From Pseudomonas nabeulensis (lineage in GTDB: Bacteria > Pseudomonadota > Gammaproteobacteria > Pseudomonadales > Pseudomonadaceae): a DNA stretch of 64,000 bases. The position numbers and the translations under genes are program-made. Positions 18,737 through 28,758 of this stretch are shown one piece after another (within the stretch, counting starts at the first letter, position 1; the number at the start of each line of letters is the position of its first letter). Location of the stretch: NCBI RefSeq assembly GCF_004682045.1, contig NZ_QUZT01000009.1, positions 1-64,000 of the forward strand. Direction: 5' to 3'. The notes under the pieces are model-generated. The model had not been told where the DNA came from. It searched no databases and saw only the letters and a list, made by a program, of their open reading frames with translations.

Positions 18737-18831
18737 TGTGGCGAGGGAGCTTGCTCCCGCTGGGCTGCGTAGCGGCCCCAAGTTTTTTGGGAGCGCTTCG
18801 CACTCCAGCGGGAGCAAGCTCCCTCGCCACA
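18737..18831. repeat. REPIN of a second type (GAGGGAGCTTGCTCCC core)
   Basis: TGTGGCGAGGGAGCTTGCTC and its reverse complement bracket a GC-rich centre. The core differs from the other REPINs in the window, so it belongs to a separate family. It lies between the convergent SEL1 and speC genes. Confidence 0.88.
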
Positions 18832-18851
18832 GGGAGCCGGATTCTACAGGG

Positions 18852-20015
18852 TCAGACGTAGAAGGATTTCAGTGGTGGAAACCCATTGAACTCCACCGCG
18901 CTGTAGCTGGTGGTGTACGCACCGGTGGACAACCAGTACAACCGATCACCAATCGCCAGGTTCAGCGGCAGGCCGTACTTGTAGTTTTCGTACATGATGT
19001 CAGCGCTGTCGCAGGTAGGACCGGCGATGACCACTTCTTCCATCTCGCCTTTCTTCTCGGTCCAGATCGGGAACTTGATGGCTTCGTCCATGGTTTCGAT
19101 CAGGCCGGAGAACTTGCCCACGTCCGTGTACACCCAACGCTCTACCGCGGTACGGGATTTACGTGCGACCAACACCACTTCACTGACCAGGATGCCGGCG
19201 TTGGCGATCAACGAACGGCCCGGCTCCAGGATGATTTCCGGCAGGTCATCGCCGAAGTCTTCCTTGAGGAAGCGGATGATTTCCTCGGCGTAGGTTTCCA
19301 GGCTGTTGGTACGGGTGATGTAGTTGGCCGGGAAGCCGCCGCCCATGTTGATCAGCTTGAGGTGGATGCCGTCTTCTTCTTTCAAACGCTCGAAGATCAC
19401 TTTGACCTTGGCGATGGCCGCGTCCCACACACTGATATCGCGCTGTTGCGAGCCGACGTGGAACGAGATGCCGTAAGGCACCAGGCCCAGGTCACGGGCC
19501 AGGATCAGCAGGTCCATGGCCATGTCGGTCTGGCAGCCGAATTTGCGCGACAGAGGCCAGTCGGCCGTGGTCGAGCCTTCGGTGAGGATACGCACATACA
19601 CTTTCGAGCCCGGCGCAGCCTTGGCGATGTTGCGCAGGTCGGCTTCGGAGTCGGTGGAGAACAGGCGCACGCCCTTCTCGAAGAAGTAGCGGATGTCCTT
19701 GGATTTCTTGATGGTGTTGCCGTAGCTGATACGGTCGGCGCTGACGCCACGGCTCAGTACTTTATCCAGTTCGTAGATCGAGGCGATGTCGAAGCTCGAA
19801 CCTTTATCCTTGAGCAGGTCGATGATCTCGACGGCCGGGTTGGCCTTGACGGCGTAATACACCTTGGCGAATTCGAAACCGGCGCGCAGGTCGTCGTAGG
19901 CCTGGCTGATCATCGCGGTGTCGATCACCACGAACGGGGTTTCTTGCTTGTCGGCGAACGCCTTCATTTTGTCAAATGTGGCGCGCGCGAAATAATCTTC
20001 GACCTGGATCGACAT
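18852..20015 (-). CDS. speC: Ornithine decarboxylase SpeC (alanine-racemase fold)
   Basis: The 387-residue PLP enzyme converts ornithine to putrescine, the first polyamine step. The PLP lysine is Lys57 in YYAVKANPAVE. Other landmarks are SFHVGSQQ, NMGGGFPANY, EPGRSLIANAG and the substrate-binding GPTCDSADIMYE near the C-terminus. Length and motifs match the eukaryote-like (group IV) decarboxylase of Pseudomonas. I use ATG 20015, with GGAG nine bases upstream; an in-frame ATG at 20108 would add 31 residues without similarity. The leader contains an intrinsic terminator, suggesting attenuation. Confidence 0.92.
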   Translation of the reverse strand: MSIQVEDYFARATFDKMKAFADKQETPFVVIDTAMISQAYDDLRAGFEFAKVYYAVKANPAVEIIDLLKDKGSSFDIASIYELDKVLSRGVSADRISYGNTIKKSKDIRYFFEKGVRLFSTDSEADLRNIAKAAPGSKVYVRILTEGSTTADWPLSRKFGCQTDMAMDLLILARDLGLVPYGISFHVGSQQRDISVWDAAIAKVKVIFERLKEEDGIHLKLINMGGGFPANYITRTNSLETYAEEIIRFLKEDFGDDLPEIILEPGRSLIANAGILVSEVVLVARKSRTAVERWVYTDVGKFSGLIETMDEAIKFPIWTEKKGEMEEVVIAGPTCDSADIMYENYKYGLPLNLAIGDRLYWLSTGAYTTSYSAVEFNGFPPLKSFYV

Positions 20016-20094
20016 GCTGGGAACTCCTACTGGCAAACTGAATTGATCAATGGGTGCAAATGAACGTCCTCCGTATCCCCACTTTGGTTCGCCT

Positions 20095-20197
20095 ACTTCC
20101 CAAGGCATGTCGCCGAAAGCAAAAAGGCCATGGGATCTACCGCTTCCCTTGGCCTTGCTGTCTCGTCGTCAGTACTTGAGCCGGATGGATCGTTTCC
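20095..20197 (-). promoter_or_regulatory. speC leader: intrinsic terminator with candidate 21-codon leader ORF
   Basis: On the minus strand, about 106 bases before the speC start, GGCCA-A-GGGA pairs with TCCC-A-TGGCC and is followed by TTTTT (20121-20157). An ATG at 20197 opens a 21-codon frame, starting MLETIHPAQV and ending GQGKR, whose TAG stop falls inside the terminator loop. No good RBS precedes it. This may be an attenuator for speC, or the end of a separate small RNA starting near 20300. Confidence 0.5.
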
Positions 20198-20381
20198 AGC
20201 ATGGACGTTCGGCGCGAACTTTAGGCGGTGAGGGGCTTGAGATCAACTAAAAATGTCGCGTTTTTGCACGCGTTCGTCGCGGGCACCCGTGCAGCTACTT
20301 ATGTAACCGACAGGTGTGACGGAATGATGTTCCCCGGAGGGGGCAAATTGCCGGGATTTCCCTGACACACCCTAGAGCAAA

Positions 20382-20470
20382 TGTGGGAGGGGGCTTGCCC
20401 CCGATTACAGTGTGTCAGTCAGCTTATCTGTAGCTGACACACCGCTATCGGGGGCAAGCCCCCTCCCACA
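20382..20470. repeat. REPIN (GTGGGAGGGGGCTTGC type)
   Basis: A standard 89-base element with inverted TGTGGGAGGGGGCTTGCCCC arms. It lies just past the 3' end of the opuC-type operon and upstream of the speC leader. The rest of the 20198-20381 stretch holds no gene, only the probable speC promoter region. Confidence 0.9.
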
Positions 20471-20491
20471 TTTTAACCGCGTTGTTTCAGG

Positions 20492-21649
20492 TCAGGCCAG
20501 GGCTGTCTCGGCAGGGGAGACGATGCTGGTCTTGCCCCCACGGGACTTACCAGAGCTCAGGTACTCGGCAATCGACTCCTGAGTCACTTCCCCGAGGAAC
20601 ACCCGCTCCGCATCCATCACCGGCAACCACGAACGGTTGAACTCGTACATGCGCGACAACAGGATGCGCAAATGCTCGTCATACGCTGCCGTGGCGTTGA
20701 ACTCGCGCAGGTACTGGCCGCAGGTGCCGGTCTGACGGTGCAGGTCGCGACGTCGTACATAACCCAGCGCCTTGTTCTCTGCACAAGTCACCACCACATA
20801 GCGACGGTCATGTTCGTCCATCAGCTCCAACGCATCGGCCACCGGGGTTTCTGGGCTGACCGACGGCGCGTTGTCCGCCGCATCTTCGGCCTTCACCAGC
20901 AGCAGGCGCTTGAGGGTGCTGTCCTGGCCCACGAAGTTGCTGACGAACTCATCGGCTGGGTGCGCCAGCAGCGTATCCGGATGGTCGATCTGCAACAGCT
21001 TGCCGGCGCGGAAGATCGCGATCTTGTCACCCAGCTTGATGGCTTCGTCGATGTCGTGGCTGACCATGATCACGGTCTTGTTCAGTGCGCGCTGCATCTC
21101 GAAGAACTCGTTCTGGATCATCTCGCGGTTGATCGGGTCGACCGCGCCAAACGGCTCATCCATCAGCAGCAACGGCGCATCGGCGGCCAGCGCACGGATC
21201 ACGCCGATCCGCTGTTGCTGGCCACCGGACAGTTCACGCGGGTAGCGATGCAGGTACTGCTTGGGTTCCAGCTTGATCATGCTCATCAACTCGCGGGCGC
21301 GGTCGTGGCATTTCTGTTTGTCCCAGCCGAGCAGTTTCGGCACGACCACGATGTTTTCCTCGATGGTCATGTTGGGGAACAGGCCGATCTGTTGGATCAC
21401 ATAGCCGATGTTGCGGCGCAGGGTCACCTCATCCAGGTCGGTGGTGTCTTCGCCGTTGATCAGGATCTTGCCCGAGGTGGGCTTGATCAGGCGGTTGATC
21501 ATTTTCAGCGTGGTGCTTTTACCGCAACCCGATGGGCCGAGGAATACACAAATCTCGCCTTCGTTGACGGTCAGGCTTACATCGTTGACGGCGGTAATGG
21601 TCTTGCCGTTGCTTTGAAAAGTCTTGGACAGGTTTTGAAGTTCGATCAT
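20492..21649 (-). CDS. opuCA: Osmoprotectant ABC transporter ATPase with CBS domains
   Basis: The 385-residue ATPase has Walker A GPSGCGKST, signature LSGGQQQR and Walker B LLLMDEPFG. It is followed from about residue 245 by a tandem CBS-type region (PVADALELMDEHDRRYVVV). CBS domains in OpuC-type ATPases sense ionic strength. It should power uptake of glycine betaine, choline or related quaternary amines. I use ATG 21649; it overlaps the upstream permease stop by four bases (ATGA). It is last in a four-gene operon. OpuC naming follows memory of P. aeruginosa PA3888-PA3891. Confidence 0.9.
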   Translation of the reverse strand: MIELQNLSKTFQSNGKTITAVNDVSLTVNEGEICVFLGPSGCGKSTTLKMINRLIKPTSGKILINGEDTTDLDEVTLRRNIGYVIQQIGLFPNMTIEENIVVVPKLLGWDKQKCHDRARELMSMIKLEPKQYLHRYPRELSGGQQQRIGVIRALAADAPLLLMDEPFGAVDPINREMIQNEFFEMQRALNKTVIMVSHDIDEAIKLGDKIAIFRAGKLLQIDHPDTLLAHPADEFVSNFVGQDSTLKRLLLVKAEDAADNAPSVSPETPVADALELMDEHDRRYVVVTCAENKALGYVRRRDLHRQTGTCGQYLREFNATAAYDEHLRILLSRMYEFNRSWLPVMDAERVFLGEVTQESIAEYLSSGKSRGGKTSIVSPAETALA

Positions 21650-22299
21650 TTGAGCAATCCTTTTGGAGTCAGCGAGCGTTGCAGCCATTGCAGAAGCAGG
21701 TCGGCGAAGATGGCCAGGAGACTGACCAGCACGGCGCCAACGATCAGCATCGACATGTCGCTGCGGCTGATGGAAGCCAGAATAAGTACACCCAGGCCAC
21801 CGGCGCCGATGGTGGCGGCGATGGTCATCACACCGATATTCATCACCACGGCGGTGCGCACACCGGCGAGGATCACCGGCACGGCAATCGGCAACTCGAC
21901 CATGCGCAGGCGCTGGCCGAAGGTCATGCCGATGCCCCGTGCGGCTTCGCGAATGCCCGGTTCAACGCCGGTCAGGGCCAGGTAGGTGTTACGCATGATC
22001 GGCAGCAGGGAGTAGAGGAACACGGCGGTGATCGCCGGCATCGGCCCCAGGCCCTGGCCGAATTTGGAATAGAACGGCAACAGCAGGCCGAACAGGGCGA
22101 TGGACGGTACGGTCAGCAGCACCGTGGCGCTGGCCTGCAACGGGCCGGCCAGGGTCGGAAACCGCGTCATCAGGATGCCCAGGGGCACGCCGATCAGGAT
22201 CGCCAGGACCACAGCGATACCCACCAGGGTGATGTGCTGCCCGGTCAGGTGCAGGACTTGGGCCCAATCAAGATGGGAAAAGGCGTTCAGGAATTCCAT
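21646..22299 (-). CDS. opuCB: Osmoprotectant ABC transporter permease
   Basis: The 217-residue inner-membrane permease has about five to six hydrophobic helices. The EAA loop, REAARGIGMTFGQRLRMVELP, is the coupling site for the ATPase. It lies between the binding-protein gene (12 bases upstream) and the ATPase gene (4-base overlap). Confidence 0.9.
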   Translation of the reverse strand: MEFLNAFSHLDWAQVLHLTGQHITLVGIAVVLAILIGVPLGILMTRFPTLAGPLQASATVLLTVPSIALFGLLLPFYSKFGQGLGPMPAITAVFLYSLLPIMRNTYLALTGVEPGIREAARGIGMTFGQRLRMVELPIAVPVILAGVRTAVVMNIGVMTIAATIGAGGLGVLILASISRSDMSMLIVGAVLVSLLAIFADLLLQWLQRSLTPKGLLK

Positions 22300-22310
22300 G
22301 TCTTCTCCTC

Positions 22311-23207
22311 TTATTGATTGATGGGATGCTGGCGCAGAAAGTCTGCGGCAACAGCGGAAGGGCTTTCGTGATCGACGTCGACCCGCGCATTCAACTGGCG
22401 CATGGTTTCGTCGTCGAACAGGTCGGCCAGCGGTTTGAGCTCAGCCGCCAGTTGTGGGTGCTGGTCGAGGTATTGCTGACGGATCACCGGGGCGGCGGTG
22501 TAGTCCGGGAAGTAGTGTTTGTCGTCGGCCAGCAGCTTCAACTTGAAGGCATTCAAGCGACCGTCGGTGGTGTAGACCAGACCGGCGAACACCTGGTTAT
22601 TGCGCAGCGCGGTGTAGACCAGGCCGGCGTCCATCTGCCGGGTGTTTTTGCGGGTCAGGTTCATGTCGTACAGCTTGACCATGCCGGCCAGGCCGTCGGA
22701 GCGGTTGGCGAACTCGGTGTCCAGTGCGACCAGGCGGTTTTCCTTGGCGTCTTGGGCCACGGCTTTGGTCAGGTCGCTGATGCTGTTGATCTCGGGATGT
22801 TCCTCGGCCACCTTCTCCGGCAGCGCCAGGGCATAGGTGTTGCTGAAACGTGATGGCGAGAGCCAGACCAGGCCTTTTTTCGCGTCGAGTTCTTTCACTC
22901 GGGCGTAGGACTGTTCGCTGTCGAGTTTCTCGTCGATATGGTTGTAGGCCACCAGCGACACGCCGGTGTACTCCCAGATCAGGTCCAGTTGCCCGCTTTC
23001 CTGGGCACTGCGTGCCAGGTTGCTGCCCAGGCCGCCCGTGACGCGGGCGTCATAGCCCTTGGTGCGCAGGTACTGGGAAGTGATTTCGGCCAGCAAGGTC
23101 TGTTCGGTGAACACCCGGGCGCCGATGCGGATCACCGGTTTTTCAGCGGCTTGCGCAATACCTGCACACAGCAGGACGCAGCTCAGTAGTAATGTCAGCT
23201 TTTTCAT
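22311..23207 (-). CDS. opuCC: Osmoprotectant ABC transporter substrate-binding protein
   Basis: The 298-residue protein has a signal peptide (about 1-20, ending AGIAQAAEKP) without a lipobox Cys at the cleavage site, so it should be a soluble periplasmic protein. The OpuAC-type binding domain begins VIRIGARVFTEQTLLAEI and includes YTGVSLVAYN and YTTDGRLNAFKL. Family members bind glycine betaine or choline-like ligands. Close spacing on both sides places it inside the operon between the two permease genes. Confidence 0.9.
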   Translation of the reverse strand: MKKLTLLLSCVLLCAGIAQAAEKPVIRIGARVFTEQTLLAEITSQYLRTKGYDARVTGGLGSNLARSAQESGQLDLIWEYTGVSLVAYNHIDEKLDSEQSYARVKELDAKKGLVWLSPSRFSNTYALALPEKVAEEHPEINSISDLTKAVAQDAKENRLVALDTEFANRSDGLAGMVKLYDMNLTRKNTRQMDAGLVYTALRNNQVFAGLVYTTDGRLNAFKLKLLADDKHYFPDYTAAPVIRQQYLDQHPQLAAELKPLADLFDDETMRQLNARVDVDHESPSAVAADFLRQHPINQ

Positions 23208-23216
23208 GTCGGCTCC

Positions 23217-23933
23217 TTAAGACGCACGCAGCCCGCGTTCCAGCCAGAGGCGGCTGGCCATGGTCACCAGACCGTCCAGCAGCAACGCCAGCAACGCGGT
23301 GCACGCGGCGCCGAGCAGCAATTGCGGCTGGTTGTTCAGGGCGATGCCAGGGAAGATCAGGCTGCCCAGGCTGTTGGCGCCAATCAGGAACGCCAGCGGG
23401 GCGGTCCCGACGTTGATCGCCAGGGCCACGCGCACGCCACCGATGATGATCGGCACGGCGTTGGGCAGCTCCACGCGAAACAGCACTTGGCGCGGCGTCA
23501 TGCCGATGCCGGTGGCAGCTTCTTTGAGGGAACCCTGGACGTTTTTCAGGCCTTCGTAGGTGTTGCGCACGATGGGCAGGAGGGAGGCGAGGAACAGCGC
23601 GAAGATGGCCGGGCCGCTGCCGATGCCGAGGACGCCGAGGGCGATGGCCAGTACGGCCAGGGGAGGGACGGTGTTGCCGATGTTGAAAATCTGCATGAAG
23701 CGTTCTGCGCGCCCGACCATGTTCGGTCGGCTGAGCAGGATACCGGCGGGGATGCCCACAACGAGGGCCGCCAGCATGGAGACTAGAACAAGGATCAAAT
23801 GAGCTTGCAGGTAAAACAACAAATCGTCGCGGTACAGTTCGATCGTGTTGATGCCGATCCAGTGGACCAGCAGGGCCAGGAGCGCGACGACAACCACGCC
23901 TCCTATCAGCCCTTTGCCATAGCGAATAGCCAC
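23217..23933 (-). CDS. opuCD: Osmoprotectant ABC transporter permease, first gene of the operon
   Basis: The 238-residue permease has the EAA loop KEAATGIGMTPRQVLFRVELP and several membrane helices beginning GLIGGVVVVALLALLVHW. I choose GTG 23933 (VAIRYGKG...) because AAAAAAGGAG lies just upstream; a longer ATG start at 23969 would place that RBS inside the gene. It is followed ten bases later by the binding-protein gene. Confidence 0.88.
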   Translation of the reverse strand: MAIRYGKGLIGGVVVVALLALLVHWIGINTIELYRDDLLFYLQAHLILVLVSMLAALVVGIPAGILLSRPNMVGRAERFMQIFNIGNTVPPLAVLAIALGVLGIGSGPAIFALFLASLLPIVRNTYEGLKNVQGSLKEAATGIGMTPRQVLFRVELPNAVPIIIGGVRVALAINVGTAPLAFLIGANSLGSLIFPGIALNNQPQLLLGAACTALLALLLDGLVTMASRLWLERGLRAS

Positions 23934-24000
23934 AGGCGGACTCCTTTTTTCTTTTGTCGGCGAACACATTCTCCGGCGGCAATGCCATTCCTGGCTGTCG

Positions 24001-24152
24001 GCGAATGAGTTCGCGAAAAGCAGCTCGTCTTTACCGGCAACGCGGTAAGAATCCGAGCCATGAGCGCAGCCTCGTCAGGCTAACTTGCTGATTTATCAGC
24101 CCCTGTTCCGAGTGCGGTAGCAGGGGAGTGGACGTCTCGACCTTTTAAAAGG
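24001..24152. other. Intergenic stretch rich in inverted repeats
   Basis: The region between divergent opuCD and prfC (23934-24264) holds five inverted repeats in a row: GCGAA/TTCGC (24001-24014), TTACCG/CGGTAA (24031-24048), GCTGA/TCAGC (24087-24100), CCCCTG/CAGGGG (24100-24126) and CCTTTTAAAAGG (24141-24152). They would fold in an RNA read from either strand. I recognise no riboswitch class. A prfC -10-like TATACT is at 24221-24226. Confidence 0.35.
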
Positions 24153-24264
24153 TTCCATACTTGGCAGCATTTAGCCACCCCTAATCGGGTGAACGGTGGT
24201 CCGGGTGCCTGGGATTACGCTATACTCGCCGCCCTTTTTTGACTCACCTGCCAGGCGATTTCCC

Positions 24265-25848
<1,584 letters not shown>

Positions 25849-25866
25849 GCTCTGAGTGGTAAAGAA

Positions 25867-25900
25867 AAGGGTGAAGCTGTCATGGCTTCACCCTTTTTAT
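25867..25900 (+). terminator. Intrinsic terminator after prfC
   Basis: AAGGGTGAAGC and GCTTCACCCTT form a hairpin with a seven-base loop, followed by TTTTTATT. Confidence 0.92.
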
Positions 25901-25921
25901 TGCCCAAAACACAAATCCAAA

Positions 25922-26010
25922 TGTGGGAGGGGGCTTGCCCCCGATGGCGGTGTATCAGCCAAATATTTATTTGCTGACCCACTGCAATCGGGGGCAAGCC
26001 CCCTCCCACA
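25922..26010. repeat. REPIN (GTGGGAGGGGGCTTGC type)
   Basis: An 89-base element with inverted TGTGGGAGGGGGCTTGCCCC arms, between the prfC terminator and the first small secreted-protein gene. Confidence 0.9.
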
Positions 26011-26092
26011 TTTTGATTTCCACATGGCTTGGGATTGGCGAGAACCGTGCATCGAGTCTAGTTTTTACCCCACGACTGAAAAGGAGACCACT

Positions 26093-26338
26093 GTGCGGAG
26101 TTTCAAACACGCCATCCACCTAGTGCTGCTCGCTGGCCTATTGCTACCCACCCTCCCAGCCCTGGCCGGCGCCGGCACACCCCAATGGAAAGACACCGGC
26201 CCCGTCACCAAGCGCAAACAAAACGAGGTCAACTCCGGCAGTTGGCAGCCCCAGGCCCAACCTGCGCCCAAGGAAGACGCCGAAAACCCCTACAACGAAG
26301 GGGAAGACAGCGAAACCTACGACGACGGCGATACCTGA
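26093..26338 (+). CDS. Small secreted acidic protein, unknown function
   Basis: The 81-residue product starts at GTG 26093, with AAGGAG at 26080-26085. A signal peptide (about 1-25, hydrophobic LVLLAGLLLPTLPALAGA) precedes a short polar mature region with a strongly acidic C-terminal tail ending DSETYDDGDT. The next gene (26438) encodes a similar layout ending ESDSDT. No enzyme motif is visible. It could be a periplasmic or secreted peptide binding cations or a basic partner, but nothing in the sequence decides this. Confidence 0.6.
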   Translation: MRSFKHAIHLVLLAGLLLPTLPALAGAGTPQWKDTGPVTKRKQNEVNSGSWQPQAQPAPKEDAENPYNEGEDSETYDDGDT

Positions 26339-26437
26339 CAGACGAGATTGGCACAAACCCGGGATCGGAACTAGCTTGATTCTCAGCGACGGTCGAACGC
26401 CGGCGCATGGGATTCACTGACTGGACGGAAATCGACC

Positions 26438-26695
26438 ATGACTATCTTTCAACGTTTAGTGCTGATGCTAAAAGTGCTGGTGATGTTGTCGCTGGGTGCC
26501 TCCTCCGCATGGGCCAACACGGCTGTGCAGAGCCAGGCGCCGGGGTTTGTGGCGACGCAGAGCGCGCAAACAGGATTGCAGTTGGCCAAGAGCGAATCAG
26601 AGCCGGGTGACGAAGACCAAGGCGGCTCCAAGGACGACGACGACCAACAAGCGCCGCCGGACGATGACGATACCGAGAGTGACAGCGATACCTGA
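26438..26695 (+). CDS. Small secreted acidic protein, second of a pair
   Basis: The 85-residue product has a signal peptide (LVLMLKVLVMLSLGASSAWA, cleavage after AWA near residue 26). The mature part is low-complexity and acidic (DDDDQQ, PDDDDTESDSDT). The layout and acidic ending resemble the upstream small protein, though direct identity is low. It is followed by a plus-strand terminator at 26767-26798. Function unknown. Confidence 0.65.
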   Translation: MTIFQRLVLMLKVLVMLSLGASSAWANTAVQSQAPGFVATQSAQTGLQLAKSESEPGDEDQGGSKDDDDQQAPPDDDDTESDSDT

Positions 26696-26711
26696 TTCAA
26701 GACGAAAAAAA

Positions 26712-26752
26712 GCCCCGCCTGCCGGACTGATGCGCAATCCGACGGGCGGGGC
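26712..26752 (-). terminator. Intrinsic terminator for the dpp operon
   Basis: GCCCCGCC and GGCGGGGC, with a further CGGA/TCCG pairing inside, form a strong hairpin. On the minus strand it is followed by a run of seven T. It lies beyond the dppF stop at 26809. Confidence 0.8.
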
Positions 26753-26766
26753 GGTAGAACTCATGC

Positions 26767-26798
26767 AATGCCCTGGGCGTGATCACCCAGGGCATTTT
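26767..26798 (+). terminator. Intrinsic terminator after the small acidic protein genes
   Basis: ATGCCCTGGGCG and CACCCAGGGCAT pair around a short loop and are followed by TTTTT on the plus strand. Confidence 0.88.
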
Positions 26799-26808
26799 TG
26801 TTGCGGGG

Positions 26809-27780
26809 TCAGGCCACGAATTGCTCCGCGTAGTGGCACGCCACCTGCCGATTATCCAACGCGCGCAGTTGCGGCTCCTCGGTGCTGCACCGCGACGTCG
26901 CGTACGGGCAGCGCTTGTGGAACGCGCAACCCGGCGGCGGGTTCAGCGGGTTGGGCAGCTCGCCGACGATCTTGATCTTCGGCTTGTTCGGGTCTGGATG
27001 AATGGTCGGGGTGGCCGACAGCAGCGCCTGGGTGTACGGGTGCAGCGGGCGTGCGTAGATGTCTTCCTTGGGACCGACTTCCACCGGACGGCCGAGGTAC
27101 ATCACCATCACGTCATCGGCGACGTGTTGCACCACCGCCAGGTTGTGGGAAATGAACACGTAGGCCGTGTTGAATTCCTGCTGCAAGTCCATGAACAGGT
27201 TAAGCACCTGGGCCTGGATCGACACGTCCAGTGCAGATGTTGGTTCATCTGCCACCAGCACTTTCGGTTGCAGCATCATGGCGCGGGCCAGGGCAATACG
27301 CTGGCGCTGACCGCCGGAGAACATGTGCGGGTAGCGCTGATAATGCTCGGGGCGCAGGCCCACTTGCTTCATCATCGCCTGCACTTTCTCGCGGCGTTCG
27401 GCAGCGGACAGGTTGGTGTTGATCAGCAGCGGCTCGCCGAGTTGATCACCAACTTTCTGCCGTGGGTTCAGCGACGCGTACGGGCTCTGGAATACCATCT
27501 GCACGTCTTTGCGCAGTTGCTTGCGCTGGGCCTTGTCGGCGCCGGCGACTTCCTGGCCGGCGATTTTCAACGAGCCTGAAGACGGTTCTTCAATCAACGT
27601 GAGTGCACGGGCCAGGGTGGATTTGCCGCAACCCGACTCGCCTACAACGGCGAGGGTCTTGCCGGCTTCCAGCTCGAAAGACACGCCATTGAGGGCACGC
27701 ACGGTGGCGTGGCCCTTGAACAGGCCACGGGACACTTCGTAGTGACGGGTGAGGTCGCGGGCGGTAAGAACGACGGCCAT
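26809..27780 (-). CDS. dppF: Dipeptide ABC transporter ATPase DppF
   Basis: The 323-residue ATPase has Walker A GESGCGKST, signature FSGGQRQR and Walker B VLVADEPTSALD. The C-terminal oligopeptide/dipeptide ATPase extension (NPPPGCAFHKRCPYATSRC) contains the cysteine cluster that binds an iron-sulfur centre in DppD/DppF relatives. It pairs with DppD to energise dipeptide import. Its start overlaps the dppD stop by one base (TAATG). Confidence 0.95.
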   Translation of the reverse strand: MAVVLTARDLTRHYEVSRGLFKGHATVRALNGVSFELEAGKTLAVVGESGCGKSTLARALTLIEEPSSGSLKIAGQEVAGADKAQRKQLRKDVQMVFQSPYASLNPRQKVGDQLGEPLLINTNLSAAERREKVQAMMKQVGLRPEHYQRYPHMFSGGQRQRIALARAMMLQPKVLVADEPTSALDVSIQAQVLNLFMDLQQEFNTAYVFISHNLAVVQHVADDVMVMYLGRPVEVGPKEDIYARPLHPYTQALLSATPTIHPDPNKPKIKIVGELPNPLNPPPGCAFHKRCPYATSRCSTEEPQLRALDNRQVACHYAEQFVA

Positions 27781-28748
27781 TACGCCACCTCCTGGTTCAA
27801 GGGGTAGAAGCAGCGCGCAAGGCTGTGGGCTTTAGGGTCCAGGCCCGGACGGGTCTGGCGGCAGCTTTCCTGCACGTACGGGCAGCGTGGCGACAGCAGG
27901 CAGCCCTGCGGACGGTCATAGCGGCCCGGCACGATGCCGGGCAATGTGGCCAGGCGTTCGGCGCCCATGCTGTGTTCCGGGATCGCCGCCAGCAGCGCTT
28001 CGCTGTAGGGGTGGGCGGGCACGTCGAACAAGCCCGGCACCTGGCCGACTTCCACGGCTTGGCCGGCGTACATCACACACACGCGCTGGGCGGTTTCAGC
28101 CACCACCGCCAAGTCGTGGGTGATCAGCACCAGGCCCATGTTCTGCTCTTTCTGCAGGGCCAGCAGCAGTTCCATGATCTGTGCCTGGATGGTCACGTCC
28201 AACGCCGTGGTCGGCTCGTCCGCGATCAGCAGTTTCGGCTCGCCGGCAATCGCCATGGCGATTGCCACGCGCTGGCTCATACCGCCGGACAGTTGGTGCG
28301 GGTAGGCATCCATACGGCTGGCGGCGCCTGGGATTTCCACTTTCTCCAACAGCTCGATGGCACGCTTGCGCGCTTGCTTGCCGGACATTTTCAGGTGCAG
28401 GCGCAGCACTTCTTCAATCTGGAAACCCACGGTGTAGCTGGGGTTCAGCGCGGTCATCGGGTCCTGGAACACCATCGCCAGGTCCTTGCCGACGATCTGG
28501 CGGCGCTGGCGGCTGCTCAGCTTGAGCATGTCCTTGCCGTCGAAGGTCAGCGAGTCGGCGGTGACGATGCCGGGGTGTTCGATCAGGCCCATCAGCGCCA
28601 TCATGGTCACGGATTTACCCGAACCCGACTCGCCAACGATGGCCAGGACTTCGCCCTTGTCGACCTTGAGGTCGAGGCCATCGACCACCGGCACGGCGGT
28701 CTTGTCGCCGAAGCGGACGTTGAGATTCTTGATTTCTAACAGTGACAT
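27780..28748 (-). CDS. dppD: Dipeptide ABC transporter ATPase DppD
   Basis: The 322-residue ATPase begins [16 protein letters not shown]. It has Walker [10 protein letters not shown], signature LSGGMSQR and Walker [13 protein letters not shown], and ends in the Cys-containing extension ([18 protein letters not shown]). I use ATG 28748, with GGAG upstream; a 20-residue longer frame has no support. It lies ten bases after dppC. Confidence 0.95.
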   Translation of the reverse strand: MSLLEIKNLNVRFGDKTAVPVVDGLDLKVDKGEVLAIVGESGSGKSVTMMALMGLIEHPGIVTADSLTFDGKDMLKLSSRQRRQIVGKDLAMVFQDPMTALNPSYTVGFQIEEVLRLHLKMSGKQARKRAIELLEKVEIPGAASRMDAYPHQLSGGMSQRVAIAMAIAGEPKLLIADEPTTALDVTIQAQIMELLLALQKEQNMGLVLITHDLAVVAETAQRVCVMYAGQAVEVGQVPGLFDVPAHPYSEALLAAIPEHSMGAERLATLPGIVPGRYDRPQGCLLSPRCPYVQESCRQTRPGLDPKAHSLARCFYPLNQEVA

Positions 28749-28758
28749 GGGAATCTCC

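Noticed and set aside
20135..20197. SpeFL-type ornithine-sensing leader peptide
   Set aside because: The short ORF shares no motif with the E. coli peptide and lacks a good RBS, so it is kept only as a candidate leader peptide.
23143..23988. 281-codon minus-strand frame overlapping opuCD
   Set aside because: Arg/Pro/His-rich frame-shifted shadow; the permease in the other frame has an EAA loop and membrane helices.
24001..24152. yybP-ykoY or another known riboswitch
   Set aside because: Inverted repeats are present, but none of the conserved loop motifs of the riboswitches I know could be matched.
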